From Muriicola marianensis (GTDB lineage: Bacteria; Bacteroidota; Bacteroidia; Flavobacteriales; Flavobacteriaceae): 64,000 nt of DNA. The notes under the pieces are model-generated. The model did no database searches and was not told the DNA's origin. It saw nothing but the letters and a program-made list of their open reading frames with translations. Numbering within the stretch: the stretch's first letter is position 1; each line of letters starts with the position of its first letter. The stretch covers positions 744,001-808,000 of the forward strand of contig NZ_BMFH01000001.1 in assembly GCF_014638095.1 (NCBI RefSeq), read 5' to 3'. Both the position numbers and the translations under genes were made by a program. This document shows, piece by piece, positions 46,089 through 55,441 of the stretch.

Positions 46089-46095
46089 TTAAGCT

Positions 46096-48300
46096 TTAAT
46101 TGGCTACCTCACTCATAAATTTAAGGCGGTACAGCCGGAGTTCCTCGTCTTCGTAGTCCCCGTTGAACTCTTTCATGGCTACCTCTATGTTATCTGTCTC
46201 CGCATCGAGGAAGTATTCGTGTATCTCTTCCTGCTGGTCCTCATCGAGGATCTCATCGATCCAGTAATCGATATTGAGTTTGGTCCCGCTGAAGACGATC
46301 TGTTCCATCTCTTTGACGAGTTCGGGGAGTTCGATTCCTTTGGCAGCCGCGATATCATCGAGAGGTAGTTTCCTGTCAATATTCTGGATGATATAAAGTT
46401 TGAGCCCGGAATTCGCACCCGTACTCTTCACTACCAGGTCATCGGGGCGTACAATATCGTGTTCCTCCACATAATCTGCGATCAGTCGAAGAAATGGCTG
46501 ACCGAACTTCCGCGCCTTGCCTTCTCCCACCCCGTGGATATTAATCATCTCCTCAATGCTGACAGGATACTTCAACGCCATATCCTCTAGGGAAGGGTCC
46601 TGGAATACCACGAAAGGTGGCACGTCCAGTTTTTTGGCTTCATTTTTCCTCAGATCCTTCAGTAATTTCAGCAATCGCTCGTCTGCCACCCCTCCTGCTT
46701 TCTTTGTGGCACCGACGATGGCGTTATCGGTCTCCTCATTGTAAACATGGTCCTTGGTCATCATAAAGGAAGAGGGCGCTTTTAAGAACGCTTCTCCTTC
46801 CTCCGTAACATGCAGGATGCCGTATTGCTCGATCTCCTTCCTGAGGTATCCGGCGACCAGGGCCTGCCTGATCAGCGCCATCCAGTATTCCTTGGGATGT
46901 TCGCTTCCACATCCGAAAAAATCCTTTCCGTCTATTTTGTGAGAGGCTATCAGGGCGTTGGTAGAACCGATAAGGGTCTTTACGATCTCCTTTGACCTGA
47001 ACTTTTCATTAGTCCCCTGGATCACCTTCAACAACTTCACCAGGCTGTCCCGGGCTTCTTCCTTCTCCTTGGGGTTCCTGGCATTGTCATCCATATCGGC
47101 TCCCTCCCCGTTCACCTCGTCAAATTCCTCTCCGAAATAGTGAAGGATGAATTTCCTCCTGGAGATGGAGGTCTCGGCGTAGGCGACGATCTCCTGCAAC
47201 AGGGCATTACCTATTTCCTGCTCAGCCACGGGTTTACCGGACATGAACTTTTCCAGTTTTTCCACATCCTTGTAGGAGTAAAAAGCCAGGCAGTGTCCTT
47301 CTCCCCCGTCTCGACCGGCCCTCCCGGTTTCCTGGTAATAGCTTTCTATACTCTTGGGGATATCGTGATGGATCACATATCGCACATCGGGTTTGTCTAT
47401 ACCCATCCCGAAGGCGATGGTAGCCACCACCACGTCCACGTCCTCCATCAGGAACATATCCTGATACTTGGAACGGGTCTTACTGTCAAAGCCGGCATGA
47501 TACGGAACGGCACTGACGCCATTCACCTGGAGCATCTGGGCGAGCTCTTCCACCTTTTTTCGGCTGAGGCAATAGATGATACCTGATTTTCCGGGATTCT
47601 TTTTGACGAAACGGATGATATCTGCTTCCACGTTCTTGGTCTTGGGTCTGACCTCGTAGAACAGATTGGGCCGGTTAAAGGAAGCTTTAAACAGTGCTGC
47701 ATCCTGGATACCGAGGTTTTTGACGATATCTTCCTGCACCTTGGGGGTGGCCGTCGCTGTTAGACCGATGATAGGGATTTTCTCTCCCAGCCGGTCGATT
47801 ATTGGCCTTAAGTTGCGGTACTCCGGGCGAAAATCGTGTCCCCATTCCGAGATACAGTGGGCTTCATCAATGGCCACGAAAGATATCTTTACGGACTGCA
47901 GGAATTTTATATACTCTTCTTTGGTGAGGGATTCCGGGGCGACGTACAATAATTTAGTAACACCATCCACGATATCCTGTTTTACCTGCTTCACCTCTGA
48001 TTTATTCAGGGATGAATTCAGTACATGGGCCACCCCGTCCTCATTGGTGGATATACCGCGCAGGGCGTCTACCTGGTTCTTCATGAGGGCGATCAGGGGG
48101 GAAACCACGATGGCGGTGCCTTCCTTGAGCAGGGCCGGTAATTGGTAACAAAGCGATTTACCCCCTCCGGTAGGCATGATCACAAAGGTGTTGTTGCCTT
48201 CGATCACATTTTTGATCACTTGTTCCTGAAGTCCTTTAAAGGAAGAAAATCCAAAATATTTTTTCAGAGAGGTCTGCAGTTCCAAATCATTCAATACCAT
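46096..48300 (-). CDS. recQ: ATP-dependent DNA helicase RecQ, zinc cysteines absent
   Basis: The 734-residue RecQ helicase has Walker A MPTGGGKS (42-49), DEAH in VAIDEAHCISEWGHDFR, the helicase C domain (GIDKPDVRYVIHHDIPK), an RQC winged helix and a C-terminal HRDC-like domain. In the RQC zinc region (47090-47170), Ser and acidic residues replace the four cysteines of E. coli RecQ (SRRKFILHYFGEE then GEGADMDDN). So the zinc site seems lost, a feature I associate with flavobacterial RecQ. It works in recombination and replication-fork repair. Confidence 0.92.
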   Translation of the reverse strand: MVLNDLELQTSLKKYFGFSSFKGLQEQVIKNVIEGNNTFVIMPTGGGKSLCYQLPALLKEGTAIVVSPLIALMKNQVDALRGISTNEDGVAHVLNSSLNKSEVKQVKQDIVDGVTKLLYVAPESLTKEEYIKFLQSVKISFVAIDEAHCISEWGHDFRPEYRNLRPIIDRLGEKIPIIGLTATATPKVQEDIVKNLGIQDAALFKASFNRPNLFYEVRPKTKNVEADIIRFVKKNPGKSGIIYCLSRKKVEELAQMLQVNGVSAVPYHAGFDSKTRSKYQDMFLMEDVDVVVATIAFGMGIDKPDVRYVIHHDIPKSIESYYQETGRAGRDGGEGHCLAFYSYKDVEKLEKFMSGKPVAEQEIGNALLQEIVAYAETSISRRKFILHYFGEEFDEVNGEGADMDDNARNPKEKEEARDSLVKLLKVIQGTNEKFRSKEIVKTLIGSTNALIASHKIDGKDFFGCGSEHPKEYWMALIRQALVAGYLRKEIEQYGILHVTEEGEAFLKAPSSFMMTKDHVYNEETDNAIVGATKKAGGVADERLLKLLKDLRKNEAKKLDVPPFVVFQDPSLEDMALKYPVSIEEMINIHGVGEGKARKFGQPFLRLIADYVEEHDIVRPDDLVVKSTGANSGLKLYIIQNIDRKLPLDDIAAAKGIELPELVKEMEQIVFSGTKLNIDYWIDEILDEDQQEEIHEYFLDAETDNIEVAMKEFNGDYEDEELRLYRLKFMSEVAN

Positions 48301-48529
48301 TCCCTAATTCTTTACTTAATCCCACATGCACAAAATTCATCTGCTCTACAATAAGCTTTATTCAACGACAAGGTTGTTCGGGGTCGCAGCAGTATTTTCT
48401 CGAAGTATTAGAATACCCTATTAATAAGTTTGCGTAATTTTGTTTTCTTAAATATAATACATTCTTTTAGATTGATATTGCCCTTTGCGATAAAATCTAC
48501 ATTCCGAATCACCAAATCATAGCCCTGTC

Positions 48530-49495
48530 TTGAGCAAGCATAAAGCCATATTGGAACTGGCAAAAAAAACCATAGAAACGGAAGGTAATGCCATACAGAA
48601 CCTGGTCTCACAGATCGACCATCAATTCGCGGATGCAGTAGACTGTATCTACGAGGCAGAAGGTCGGGTGGTCATCACCGGGGTTGGGAAAAGTGCGATT
48701 ATCGCCTCCAAGATCGTCGCTACGCTGAACTCCACCGGAACCCCGGCTATCTTCATGCATGCCGCGGATGCCATTCACGGCGACCTGGGAACGATTCAAC
48801 AGAAGGATGTGGTGATATGCATCTCGAAAAGCGGGAATACCCCCGAAATCAAATTGCTGGTTCCCCTGATCAGGTCGGGAGGAAATAAACTGATCGCCAT
48901 CACAGGCAATCCCGAATCCTATCTGGCAGAACAGGCAGACTACGTATTGAACACCTATGTCGAAAAAGAAGCCTGCCCGAACAATTTGGCGCCTACCACC
49001 AGTACAACAGCCCAGCTGGTCATGGGAGATGCCCTGGCTATTTGCCTGCTTGAACTCAGGGGTTTCAGCCCCCGGGATTTTGCCAAGTTTCACCCAGGAG
49101 GCACCCTGGGAAAAAAATTATATCTGAGAGTCTCAGACATCTCCTCCCAGAATATGGTCCCCCGTGTGGATGCCCATTCCCCGGTAAAAGAGGTTATCGT
49201 TGAAATCTCTGAAAAGATGCTGGGAGTGGCCGCTGTGCTCAGGGAAGGTAAACTCGTAGGCGTGGTCACGGACGGGGATATACGCCGGATGCTCAATAAA
49301 TACGAAAATATCAATGGTCTTACAGCTCAGGATATCATGAGCACACACCCCAAGACCATAGAGCCCGACGTGCTGGCTGTCAAGGCCCTCAACGAGATGC
49401 AGTCTAATGAAATATCTCAATTACTGGTGGAAAAGGACGGAAAGTACCTGGGGGTGGTCCACCTTCACAACCTCATTAACGAAGGTATCCTATAA
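48530..49495 (+). CDS. kdsD: D-arabinose-5-phosphate isomerase (KpsF/GutQ/KdsD)
   Basis: KdsD makes arabinose-5-phosphate for KDO and LPS. The 321-residue protein has a SIS domain (~40-170, with GVGKSAIIA and SKSGNTPEI motifs) and two CBS domains (~210-320). The start codon is a TTG at 48530; no in-frame ATG gives a full SIS domain. TAATTTTG, an exact -7 match, lies 88 bases upstream (48435-48442). It is the first gene of a four-gene envelope operon, and its stop codon shares a base with the tatC ATG. Confidence 0.9.
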   Translation: MSKHKAILELAKKTIETEGNAIQNLVSQIDHQFADAVDCIYEAEGRVVITGVGKSAIIASKIVATLNSTGTPAIFMHAADAIHGDLGTIQQKDVVICISKSGNTPEIKLLVPLIRSGGNKLIAITGNPESYLAEQADYVLNTYVEKEACPNNLAPTTSTTAQLVMGDALAICLLELRGFSPRDFAKFHPGGTLGKKLYLRVSDISSQNMVPRVDAHSPVKEVIVEISEKMLGVAAVLREGKLVGVVTDGDIRRMLNKYENINGLTAQDIMSTHPKTIEPDVLAVKALNEMQSNEISQLLVEKDGKYLGVVHLHNLINEGIL

Positions 49496-50334
49496 TGGCC
49501 AGGAAGAAGAAGGACCCAAATGAAATGTCGTTCCTCGATCACCTGGAGGAACTGAGATGGCACCTGATCCGATCCACGATGGCTGTGGTCATTGTTGGTT
49601 TTGTCGCCTTTCTGATGAAGGATTTCATCTTCGACACGGTGATATTCGGCCCCAAAAAACCCGATTTTCCCACCTATGGAGTTTTTTGCAAGCTTTCTAA
49701 GATGCTGGGCTTCAGCGAGGCGTTTTGCAGTAACGAACCCCTCTTCCGGATACAGAGCCGGGTGATGGCAGGACAGTTCTCGGCCCATATCTGGACCTCA
49801 ATCTGGGCGGGTTTTATCGTTGCCTTTCCCTATGTGCTCTATGAAATGTGGCGATTTATCAGCCCGGGACTTTATGAAAATGAAAGAAAGAGCTCAAGAG
49901 GTTTTATCCTCGTGGCTTCCCTTTTGTTTTTTATGGGAGTGTTGTTCGGATATTACGTAGTAGCACCGCTCTCTATCAACTTCCTGGGGGGCTATACAGT
50001 CAGCCCGGAGGTGTATAATGACATCGACCTGAGTTCGTATATCTCGACTGTTCGGGCGGCTGTGATCGCATGCGGACTCATCTTCGAACTGCCCATCATC
50101 ATTTACTTCCTGACCAAAGTGGGTCTCGTCACGCCCGAGATCCTGAAAAAATACAGAAAGATAGCCCTGGTGATCGTGCTCATCATTTCGGCTGTCATTA
50201 CCCCACCCGATGTGGCCAGTCAGATTATTGTTGCCATTCCCGTACTTATCCTGTACCAGGTGAGTATCTATATCTCGGCCTACGTGTTGAAACGGGAGGC
50301 CAAAAAAGCCAAGAAATATGCCAAATCAAGTTGA
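49495..50334 (+). CDS. tatC: Twin-arginine translocase subunit TatC
   Basis: The 279-residue membrane protein has six segments. TatC recognises the twin-arginine signal. The N-terminal MSFLDHLEELRWHLIRS motif (~10-26) is diagnostic, and GLVTPEILKKYRK (~207-219) is also conserved. No tatA gene is in the window. A Tat-type signal is seen at 12112. The ATG overlaps the kdsD stop and its end overlaps the next gene by 17 bases. Confidence 0.95.
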   Translation: MARKKKDPNEMSFLDHLEELRWHLIRSTMAVVIVGFVAFLMKDFIFDTVIFGPKKPDFPTYGVFCKLSKMLGFSEAFCSNEPLFRIQSRVMAGQFSAHIWTSIWAGFIVAFPYVLYEMWRFISPGLYENERKSSRGFILVASLLFFMGVLFGYYVVAPLSINFLGGYTVSPEVYNDIDLSSYISTVRAAVIACGLIFELPIIIYFLTKVGLVTPEILKKYRKIALVIVLIISAVITPPDVASQIIVAIPVLILYQVSIYISAYVLKREAKKAKKYAKSS

Positions 50335-50668
50335 GGAATTCAATGCGTACCGCTCCAGGATGAATGAGAAACTGCTGGGGGCGAACAACAAGCTCATCAA
50401 GCGGATCTATAACCTGGACACCAATGCCTATGCCGAAGGTGCCCTTGACGTGAAGACCAAGGAACTTCTGGGACTGGTGGCTTCTGCGGTACTCCGTTGT
50501 GACGACTGTGTTAAATACCATCTGGAGAGCGCCCGAAAGGCCGGTGCCCGGACAGAAGAGGTTATGGAGACCCTGGGGATCGCCACCCTGGTCGGAGGGA
50601 CGATCGTGGTTCCCCACCTGAGGAGAGCCTACGAATTCTGGGAAGCGCTTGAAGAACAGGAAGGTTAA
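50318..50668 (+). CDS. Carboxymuconolactone decarboxylase / AhpD-like protein
   Basis: This is a 116-residue helical protein with the AhpD pattern LRCDDCVKYHLESA (CxxC then His), the thiol-active site that in AhpD reduces lipoylated partners. Helix AGARTEEVMETLGIATLVGG follows. It lies between tatC and lptB, a placement seen in flavobacteria. The reaction is unassigned; a redox role is inferred from CxxC. Confidence 0.82.
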   Translation: MPNQVEEFNAYRSRMNEKLLGANNKLIKRIYNLDTNAYAEGALDVKTKELLGLVASAVLRCDDCVKYHLESARKAGARTEEVMETLGIATLVGGTIVVPHLRRAYEFWEALEEQEG

Positions 50669-50707
50669 AAAAAACGTAATTCCTTTCCCCCTCCCTGTTT
50701 AATACCT

Positions 50708-50715
50708 TAGTTTTG
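50708..50715 (+). promoter_or_regulatory. Promoter -7 element of lptB
   Basis: TAGTTTTG ends seven bases before the lptB ATG, so a transcript from it would have almost no leader. lptB may also be read from upstream operon promoters. Confidence 0.4.
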
Positions 50716-50722
50716 GACCTTA

Positions 50723-51463
50723 ATGAAACTCAGAGCCGAAAATATCATGAAAGCCTACCGCGGCCGAAAGGTCGTGAAAGGGATCTCCCTGGAGGTGAAC
50801 CAGGGGGAGATCGTGGGGTTGCTGGGTCCTAACGGAGCGGGTAAAACAACCTGTTTCTACATGATCGTCGGCCTGATCAAACCCAACGGAGGAAGGATCT
50901 TCCTGGACGATACCGAGATCACCAAATTCCCCATGTACAAAAGAGCCCAGAACGGGATCGGATACCTGGCGCAGGAAGCGTCCGTCTTCAGGAAACTCAG
51001 CATAGAAAAGAACATCCTCAGCGTGCTCCAGCTGACCAAGCTCAGCAAAAAGGAACAACACATGAAGATGGAGCAGCTCATCGAGGAATTCGGCCTGGGA
51101 CATATCCGAAAAAACCGTGGTGACCTTCTATCGGGTGGGGAACGCAGGCGGACCGAGATCGCAAGGGCGCTTGCCACAGATCCCAAATTTATCCTTCTGG
51201 ATGAACCCTTCGCCGGGGTCGACCCTATTGCCGTTGAGGATATCCAGCGGATCGTCGCCCAGCTGAAGGACAAGAATATCGGTATTCTCATCACCGACCA
51301 CAACGTGCAGGAGACCCTGGCCATCACGGAACGTTCTTACCTGATGTTTGAAGGGGGTATCCTTAAATCCGGTGTACCGGAGGTACTGGCTGAAGACGAA
51401 ATGGTCAGGAAAGTCTACCTGGGGCAGAACTTCGAACTCCGCAAAAAGAAACTCCAGTACTAG
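50723..51463 (+). CDS. lptB: LPS export ABC transporter ATPase LptB
   Basis: LptB powers LPS extraction from the inner membrane by LptFG. The 246-residue ATPase has Walker A GPNGAGKT (35-42), signature [16 protein letters not shown], Walker [20 protein letters not shown], and a switch His in LITDHNVQE. Full-length and canonical. Its place next to kdsD supports the LPS role. Confidence 0.95.
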   Translation: MKLRAENIMKAYRGRKVVKGISLEVNQGEIVGLLGPNGAGKTTCFYMIVGLIKPNGGRIFLDDTEITKFPMYKRAQNGIGYLAQEASVFRKLSIEKNILSVLQLTKLSKKEQHMKMEQLIEEFGLGHIRKNRGDLLSGGERRRTEIARALATDPKFILLDEPFAGVDPIAVEDIQRIVAQLKDKNIGILITDHNVQETLAITERSYLMFEGGILKSGVPEVLAEDEMVRKVYLGQNFELRKKKLQY

Positions 51464-51499
51464 GAGCTTTCCCAGCATTTTAAGGCAGGATCATTTAGA

Positions 51500-52243
51500 T
51501 CAGGCCTGCTCAACCGGCCTGAAAAAAAAGAGGGACATCAGGAGGTAGATCAGGATTATCACCGGAACACTCAGGAATTTCATCGTACCAATACAAAACA
51601 GGCTGATAAAAAGGAAAATATACCTGAGGGAATTATCCTTGAATCCCCAATTCTTGAATTTCAGGGAGAACAGGGCGATGGGAGCATTGAGGAGATAACA
51701 GCTCAGGACTGTGTGGATGATCAGGAACCACGGATTGAGGATGATGTTGTTAAGGGCATCATTCCCATTGTACAGGAGGATCATGGGCAGAGATACCACC
51801 AGCAATGCATTTGCAGGGGTCGGCAGGCCGATAAAGGACGTAGCCTGTCTCTCATCGATATTGAACCGCGCGAGCCTGACAGCAGAGGCCAGGGTGACCG
51901 CAAATCCTGCATAAGGAAGTAAAGCAAAAAGCTGAAACACATCTTTCCCGCTACCTGCTTCCATACCCTGATGACCGCCAAGACTCATGGTGAAGAGCTG
52001 GTACATCACGATCCCCGGCACAAGGCCGAAAGTAACCATATCGGCCAGGGAGTCCAGCTGCAAACCCAGCTTGCTCTGCACCTTGAGAGCCCTTGCGCTG
52101 AGCCCGTCCAGAAAGTCGAAGATCAATCCCCCAAGAACCAGCAGAGCCATAGTACCCCATTGGTTGTCAAGGGCAAAGACGACCGCCAGTGATCCGGCCA
52201 GTACATTCATCAAGGTCAGTAAATTGGGGATGTTTTTTTTCAA
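51500..52243 (-). CDS. pssA: CDP-diacylglycerol-serine O-phosphatidyltransferase
   Basis: PssA makes phosphatidylserine, precursor of phosphatidylethanolamine. The 247-residue protein has the CDP-alcohol phosphotransferase motif: Asp43, Asp46, Gly47, Ala50, Arg51, Gly60, Asp64 and Asp68. It has about seven membrane segments. The start is a TTG (52243); there is no ATG before the conserved KNIPNLLTLMNVLAG. It converges on lptB across a 36-base gap with no clear terminator. Confidence 0.92.
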   Translation of the reverse strand: MKKNIPNLLTLMNVLAGSLAVVFALDNQWGTMALLVLGGLIFDFLDGLSARALKVQSKLGLQLDSLADMVTFGLVPGIVMYQLFTMSLGGHQGMEAGSGKDVFQLFALLPYAGFAVTLASAVRLARFNIDERQATSFIGLPTPANALLVVSLPMILLYNGNDALNNIILNPWFLIIHTVLSCYLLNAPIALFSLKFKNWGFKDNSLRYIFLFISLFCIGTMKFLSVPVIILIYLLMSLFFFRPVEQA

Positions 52244-52356
52244 TCCGGGCTTCTTTCCTGCTAAAATAGCATAATTTTTACGTTAGCTGTTTTCTCATAT
52301 TTTTTATTCAGATATTTGCGGGGTAGCCGGCTTCAGCCTAAAGCAGATCATGCCAG

Positions 52357-53544
52357 ATGACCTTAAAGCAGCTTTTTTTTCTCCTCACCTTCCTCTTTGT
52401 AATTCCCCTGAGACCTCAGGCGGATCCCCTGTCTGACAAAGCCGTTATCAGCGTGATCACCTGCGGCCCGGGAGCTGAGCTATACTCCTCCTTCGGACAC
52501 AGTGCATTCAGGGTACAGGACAGAGAGAAAGGTATTGACTGGATATACAACTACGGCACTTTCAACTTCAACACCCCTAATTTTTACGGCAAATTTGCCC
52601 GGGGGAAACTACTGTACTCCCTGAGCAAACAGCGATTCGAAAATTTCCTGTACGCCTATGAACTGGAAAACCGCTGGGTGAAGGAGCAAATACTGAATAT
52701 TTCCCCCGGGGAGCAAAACGAGGTATTTGCCTTTCTTGAGAATAATTACAAACCTCAGAACAGGGATTACAAATACGATTTTCTGCTGGAGAACTGTTCC
52801 ACTAAAATCCCTGAAGTACTCAAACGGGTCCTCGGAGAGGATATCGTCTTCACTAACTATCTGCAGGACAACCCCAAGACTTTCAGAGACCTCATTCAGG
52901 AGAATCTGATCTCGAATTCCTGGTCGAGTTTCGGGATAGACCTCGCCCTGGGTGCTGTGATAGACCGGCAGGCTAATTACCAGCAATATATGTTTCTCCC
53001 GGAATACGTCTTTTTTCAACTCGAACACACCCAGATTGCGGATCAACCCATCGTACTGCGCGAAAGGACCATCCTGGACTACAATCTTCCACTCGGAGGA
53101 AATTATTTTACGGCATCCCCCCTGTTCTGGCTGGGGTTGCTTTTTCTCTTTACAGCGACCATAACATACATAGACTTCCGGAATAAAGTGAGAAGCCGGG
53201 TTTTGGATGTCATCCTATTCCTCTTGACAGGACTCGCCGGATGCCTGATGGTCTTTCTCTGGTTCTTTACTGACCACACCGCTACGGCCCAGAACCTCAA
53301 TATATTATGGGCCTTTCCTCTGAACCTGATACCTGCCTATTTCCTGATCAGATACAAAGCATTGCCAAATTGGCTGCCCCTTTATCTGACCTTCTTGCTC
53401 ATCCTCCTGCTGATTATAGTCCCGGTATGGGCTCTGGGCATACAGGTCTTCTCTCCTTTGGTTGCCGTCCTTCTCATGGTCCTGGGCTTAAGGTTTGGGT
53501 TTCTTCTCTACCACGCCAGGAAAATTGAACCATCAACGCCATGA
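52357..53544 (+). CDS. lnb: Lnb/DUF4105 lipoprotein N-acyltransferase candidate
   Basis: The protein is 395 residues. The first ~18 form a signal peptide, followed by a periplasmic domain (~25-245) formerly DUF4105, with TCGPGAELYSSFGHSAFRV (Cys36, His48) and the cysteine motif ENCSTKIPEVL (Cys147). Five membrane segments (~255-385) follow, as in the Lnb family of Bacteroides, which adds the third acyl chain to lipoproteins in place of Lnt. The conserved His and Cys suit a thiol acyl-enzyme mechanism; the catalytic role of each residue is inference. Its stop overlaps the ABC-F start (ATGA). Confidence 0.8.
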   Translation: MTLKQLFFLLTFLFVIPLRPQADPLSDKAVISVITCGPGAELYSSFGHSAFRVQDREKGIDWIYNYGTFNFNTPNFYGKFARGKLLYSLSKQRFENFLYAYELENRWVKEQILNISPGEQNEVFAFLENNYKPQNRDYKYDFLLENCSTKIPEVLKRVLGEDIVFTNYLQDNPKTFRDLIQENLISNSWSSFGIDLALGAVIDRQANYQQYMFLPEYVFFQLEHTQIADQPIVLRERTILDYNLPLGGNYFTASPLFWLGLLFLFTATITYIDFRNKVRSRVLDVILFLLTGLAGCLMVFLWFFTDHTATAQNLNILWAFPLNLIPAYFLIRYKALPNWLPLYLTFLLILLLIIVPVWALGIQVFSPLVAVLLMVLGLRFGFLLYHARKIEPSTP

Positions 53545-55424
53545 ATCTGGTCTCTGTAGAGGAAATCTCCAAAGGATTCGGGGAACGCATCCTGTTTTCC
53601 GGACTTTCTTTTGGTATCAATGCCGGACAGAAGATCGCCCTGATCGCACAGAATGGGACGGGTAAAACTTCCATCCTGAATATTCTGGCAGGGAAGGATC
53701 AGCCGGACACCGGCATGGTCAACACGCGAAAAGGACTGCGAATCTCCTATCTGGAGCAGGATCCGGATCTCCAGGAGGATCTGACCCTTGAAGAAACCGT
53801 GTTCCGTTCAGACAATGAGATCCTCAAAGTCATCAGGGATTACGAGAAGGCCCTTGATAATCCCGGGGACCAGAAGCGGTATCAAAAGGCTTTCGAGGCC
53901 ATGGAACGCAATAGCGCCTGGGATTTCGAGACCCAGTACAAACAGATCCTGTTCAGATTGCAACTCACCGACCTCCAGGCCCGGGTCGGGACTCTTTCCG
54001 GAGGACAGAAGAAGAGACTCGCCCTGGCACATGCCCTGTTGAACAAACCGGATCTCCTCATCCTGGATGAGCCCACCAACCACCTGGATCTGGAGATGAT
54101 CGAATGGCTGGAAAATTATTTTGCCAGGGAAAGTATCACCCTGTTTATGGTGACACACGACCGGTACTTCCTGGAAAGAGTATGTGACGAGATCCTGGAA
54201 TTGGACGGGGGTAAACTCTATTCCTATAAGGGTAATTACAGTTATTTCCTGGAGAAAAAAGAAGCCAGGGAAATGCGCGATGTGGTTGAACTGCACAAAT
54301 CGAAACAACTCTATAAGAAGGAGCTCGACTGGATGCGGCGGCAGCCCAAGGCACGAACGACCAAATCCAAGTCGCGCATCGACGATTTCCACGAGATCAA
54401 GAGCAAGGCCCTGCAGAGGAGGAAGGACCACGAGGTTCAGCTGGAGATCAACATGGAACGCCTCGGCAGCAAGATCCTGGAATTCCACAACGTGGTCAAG
54501 TCGTTTCCCGATACGCCCATCCTGAATAAATTCAACTATTCCTTTGTAAAAGGGGAACGTCTGGGGATCATTGGGAAGAATGGGACAGGGAAGACCACCT
54601 TCCTCAACCTGCTGACAGGAAATGCTCTTCCTGACGGGGGAAAGATCATTACCGGTGAGACCGTAAAGTTTGGCTATTACACCCAGGAAGGGATACCGGT
54701 GAAGGAAGGGCAGAAAGTGATCGAAGTGATCCGGGAGATCGCCGAGTACATTCCCCTGAAAAAAGGCAGGCAACTCTCTGCCCAGCAACTCCTGGAACGG
54801 TTTCTTTTCGACAGGAAAAAGCAGTACGACTTCGTGGAGAAACTCAGTGGGGGAGAGAAAAAACGTCTATATCTCTGTACCGTACTGATACAAAATCCCA
54901 ATTTCCTGATCCTGGATGAGCCGACGAACGACCTGGATGTGGTTACCCTCAATGTCCTGGAATCTTTCCTTCTCGATTATCCGGGTTGCCTGGTGGTAGT
55001 ATCACACGACCGGTATTTTATGGATAAGATCGTAGACCACCTCTTTGTCTTCAGGGGTGAGGGCGTAATAGACGATTTCCCGGGGAATTATTCAGATTTC
55101 AGGGCCTATGAAGACAGTTTGGACGCTTCTAAAAAGGCGGAGAAAGCCTCGGATGCCGAAAAGGGCCAAACTACCGGATCTCCCTGGCGGGAGGAAGGTA
55201 AAAGGAGTAACCTCTCCTACGCCGAACAAAAGGAGTACAAACAGCTCGAGCGGGAGATACAGAAACTGGAGACGAGAAAAAAAGAATTGCAGGATGCCTT
55301 CCTGAACCCCGACATCACCCCGGAAGAGATCGCCGACCTGTCTAAATCCCTGCAGGAAACAGAACAGCAGATAGACCAGAAAACCGAACGCTGGTTTGAG
55401 ATCTCTGTACGGGCAGAAAGCTAA
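53541..55424 (+). CDS. ABC-F family ATPase (Uup-like)
   Basis: The 627-residue protein has two ABC domains and no membrane segments. The first has AQNGTGKTS, LSGGQKKR and LILDEPTNHLD; the second has GKNGTGKT, LSGGEKKR and LILDEPTNDLD. The linker is rich in Arg and Lys (RRQPKARTTKSKSR). A C-terminal coiled coil (~550-620), like that of Uup, binds DNA or ribosomes. ABC-F proteins act on ribosomes or branched DNA; the coiled coil favours Uup-type function. Translationally coupled to lnb. Confidence 0.9.
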   Translation: MNLVSVEEISKGFGERILFSGLSFGINAGQKIALIAQNGTGKTSILNILAGKDQPDTGMVNTRKGLRISYLEQDPDLQEDLTLEETVFRSDNEILKVIRDYEKALDNPGDQKRYQKAFEAMERNSAWDFETQYKQILFRLQLTDLQARVGTLSGGQKKRLALAHALLNKPDLLILDEPTNHLDLEMIEWLENYFARESITLFMVTHDRYFLERVCDEILELDGGKLYSYKGNYSYFLEKKEAREMRDVVELHKSKQLYKKELDWMRRQPKARTTKSKSRIDDFHEIKSKALQRRKDHEVQLEINMERLGSKILEFHNVVKSFPDTPILNKFNYSFVKGERLGIIGKNGTGKTTFLNLLTGNALPDGGKIITGETVKFGYYTQEGIPVKEGQKVIEVIREIAEYIPLKKGRQLSAQQLLERFLFDRKKQYDFVEKLSGGEKKRLYLCTVLIQNPNFLILDEPTNDLDVVTLNVLESFLLDYPGCLVVVSHDRYFMDKIVDHLFVFRGEGVIDDFPGNYSDFRAYEDSLDASKKAEKASDAEKGQTTGSPWREEGKRSNLSYAEQKEYKQLEREIQKLETRKKELQDAFLNPDITPEEIADLSKSLQETEQQIDQKTERWFEISVRAES

Positions 55425-55441
55425 ATCGTCCAAAAAAGTAG

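Noticed and set aside
53808-54788. Minus-strand open frame of 326 codons
   Set aside because: It lies fully inside the ABC-F gene, whose domains are unmistakable; the antisense translation shows no family pattern. The same applies to 57308-58168 opposite secA and 15182-15838 opposite the LysM gene.
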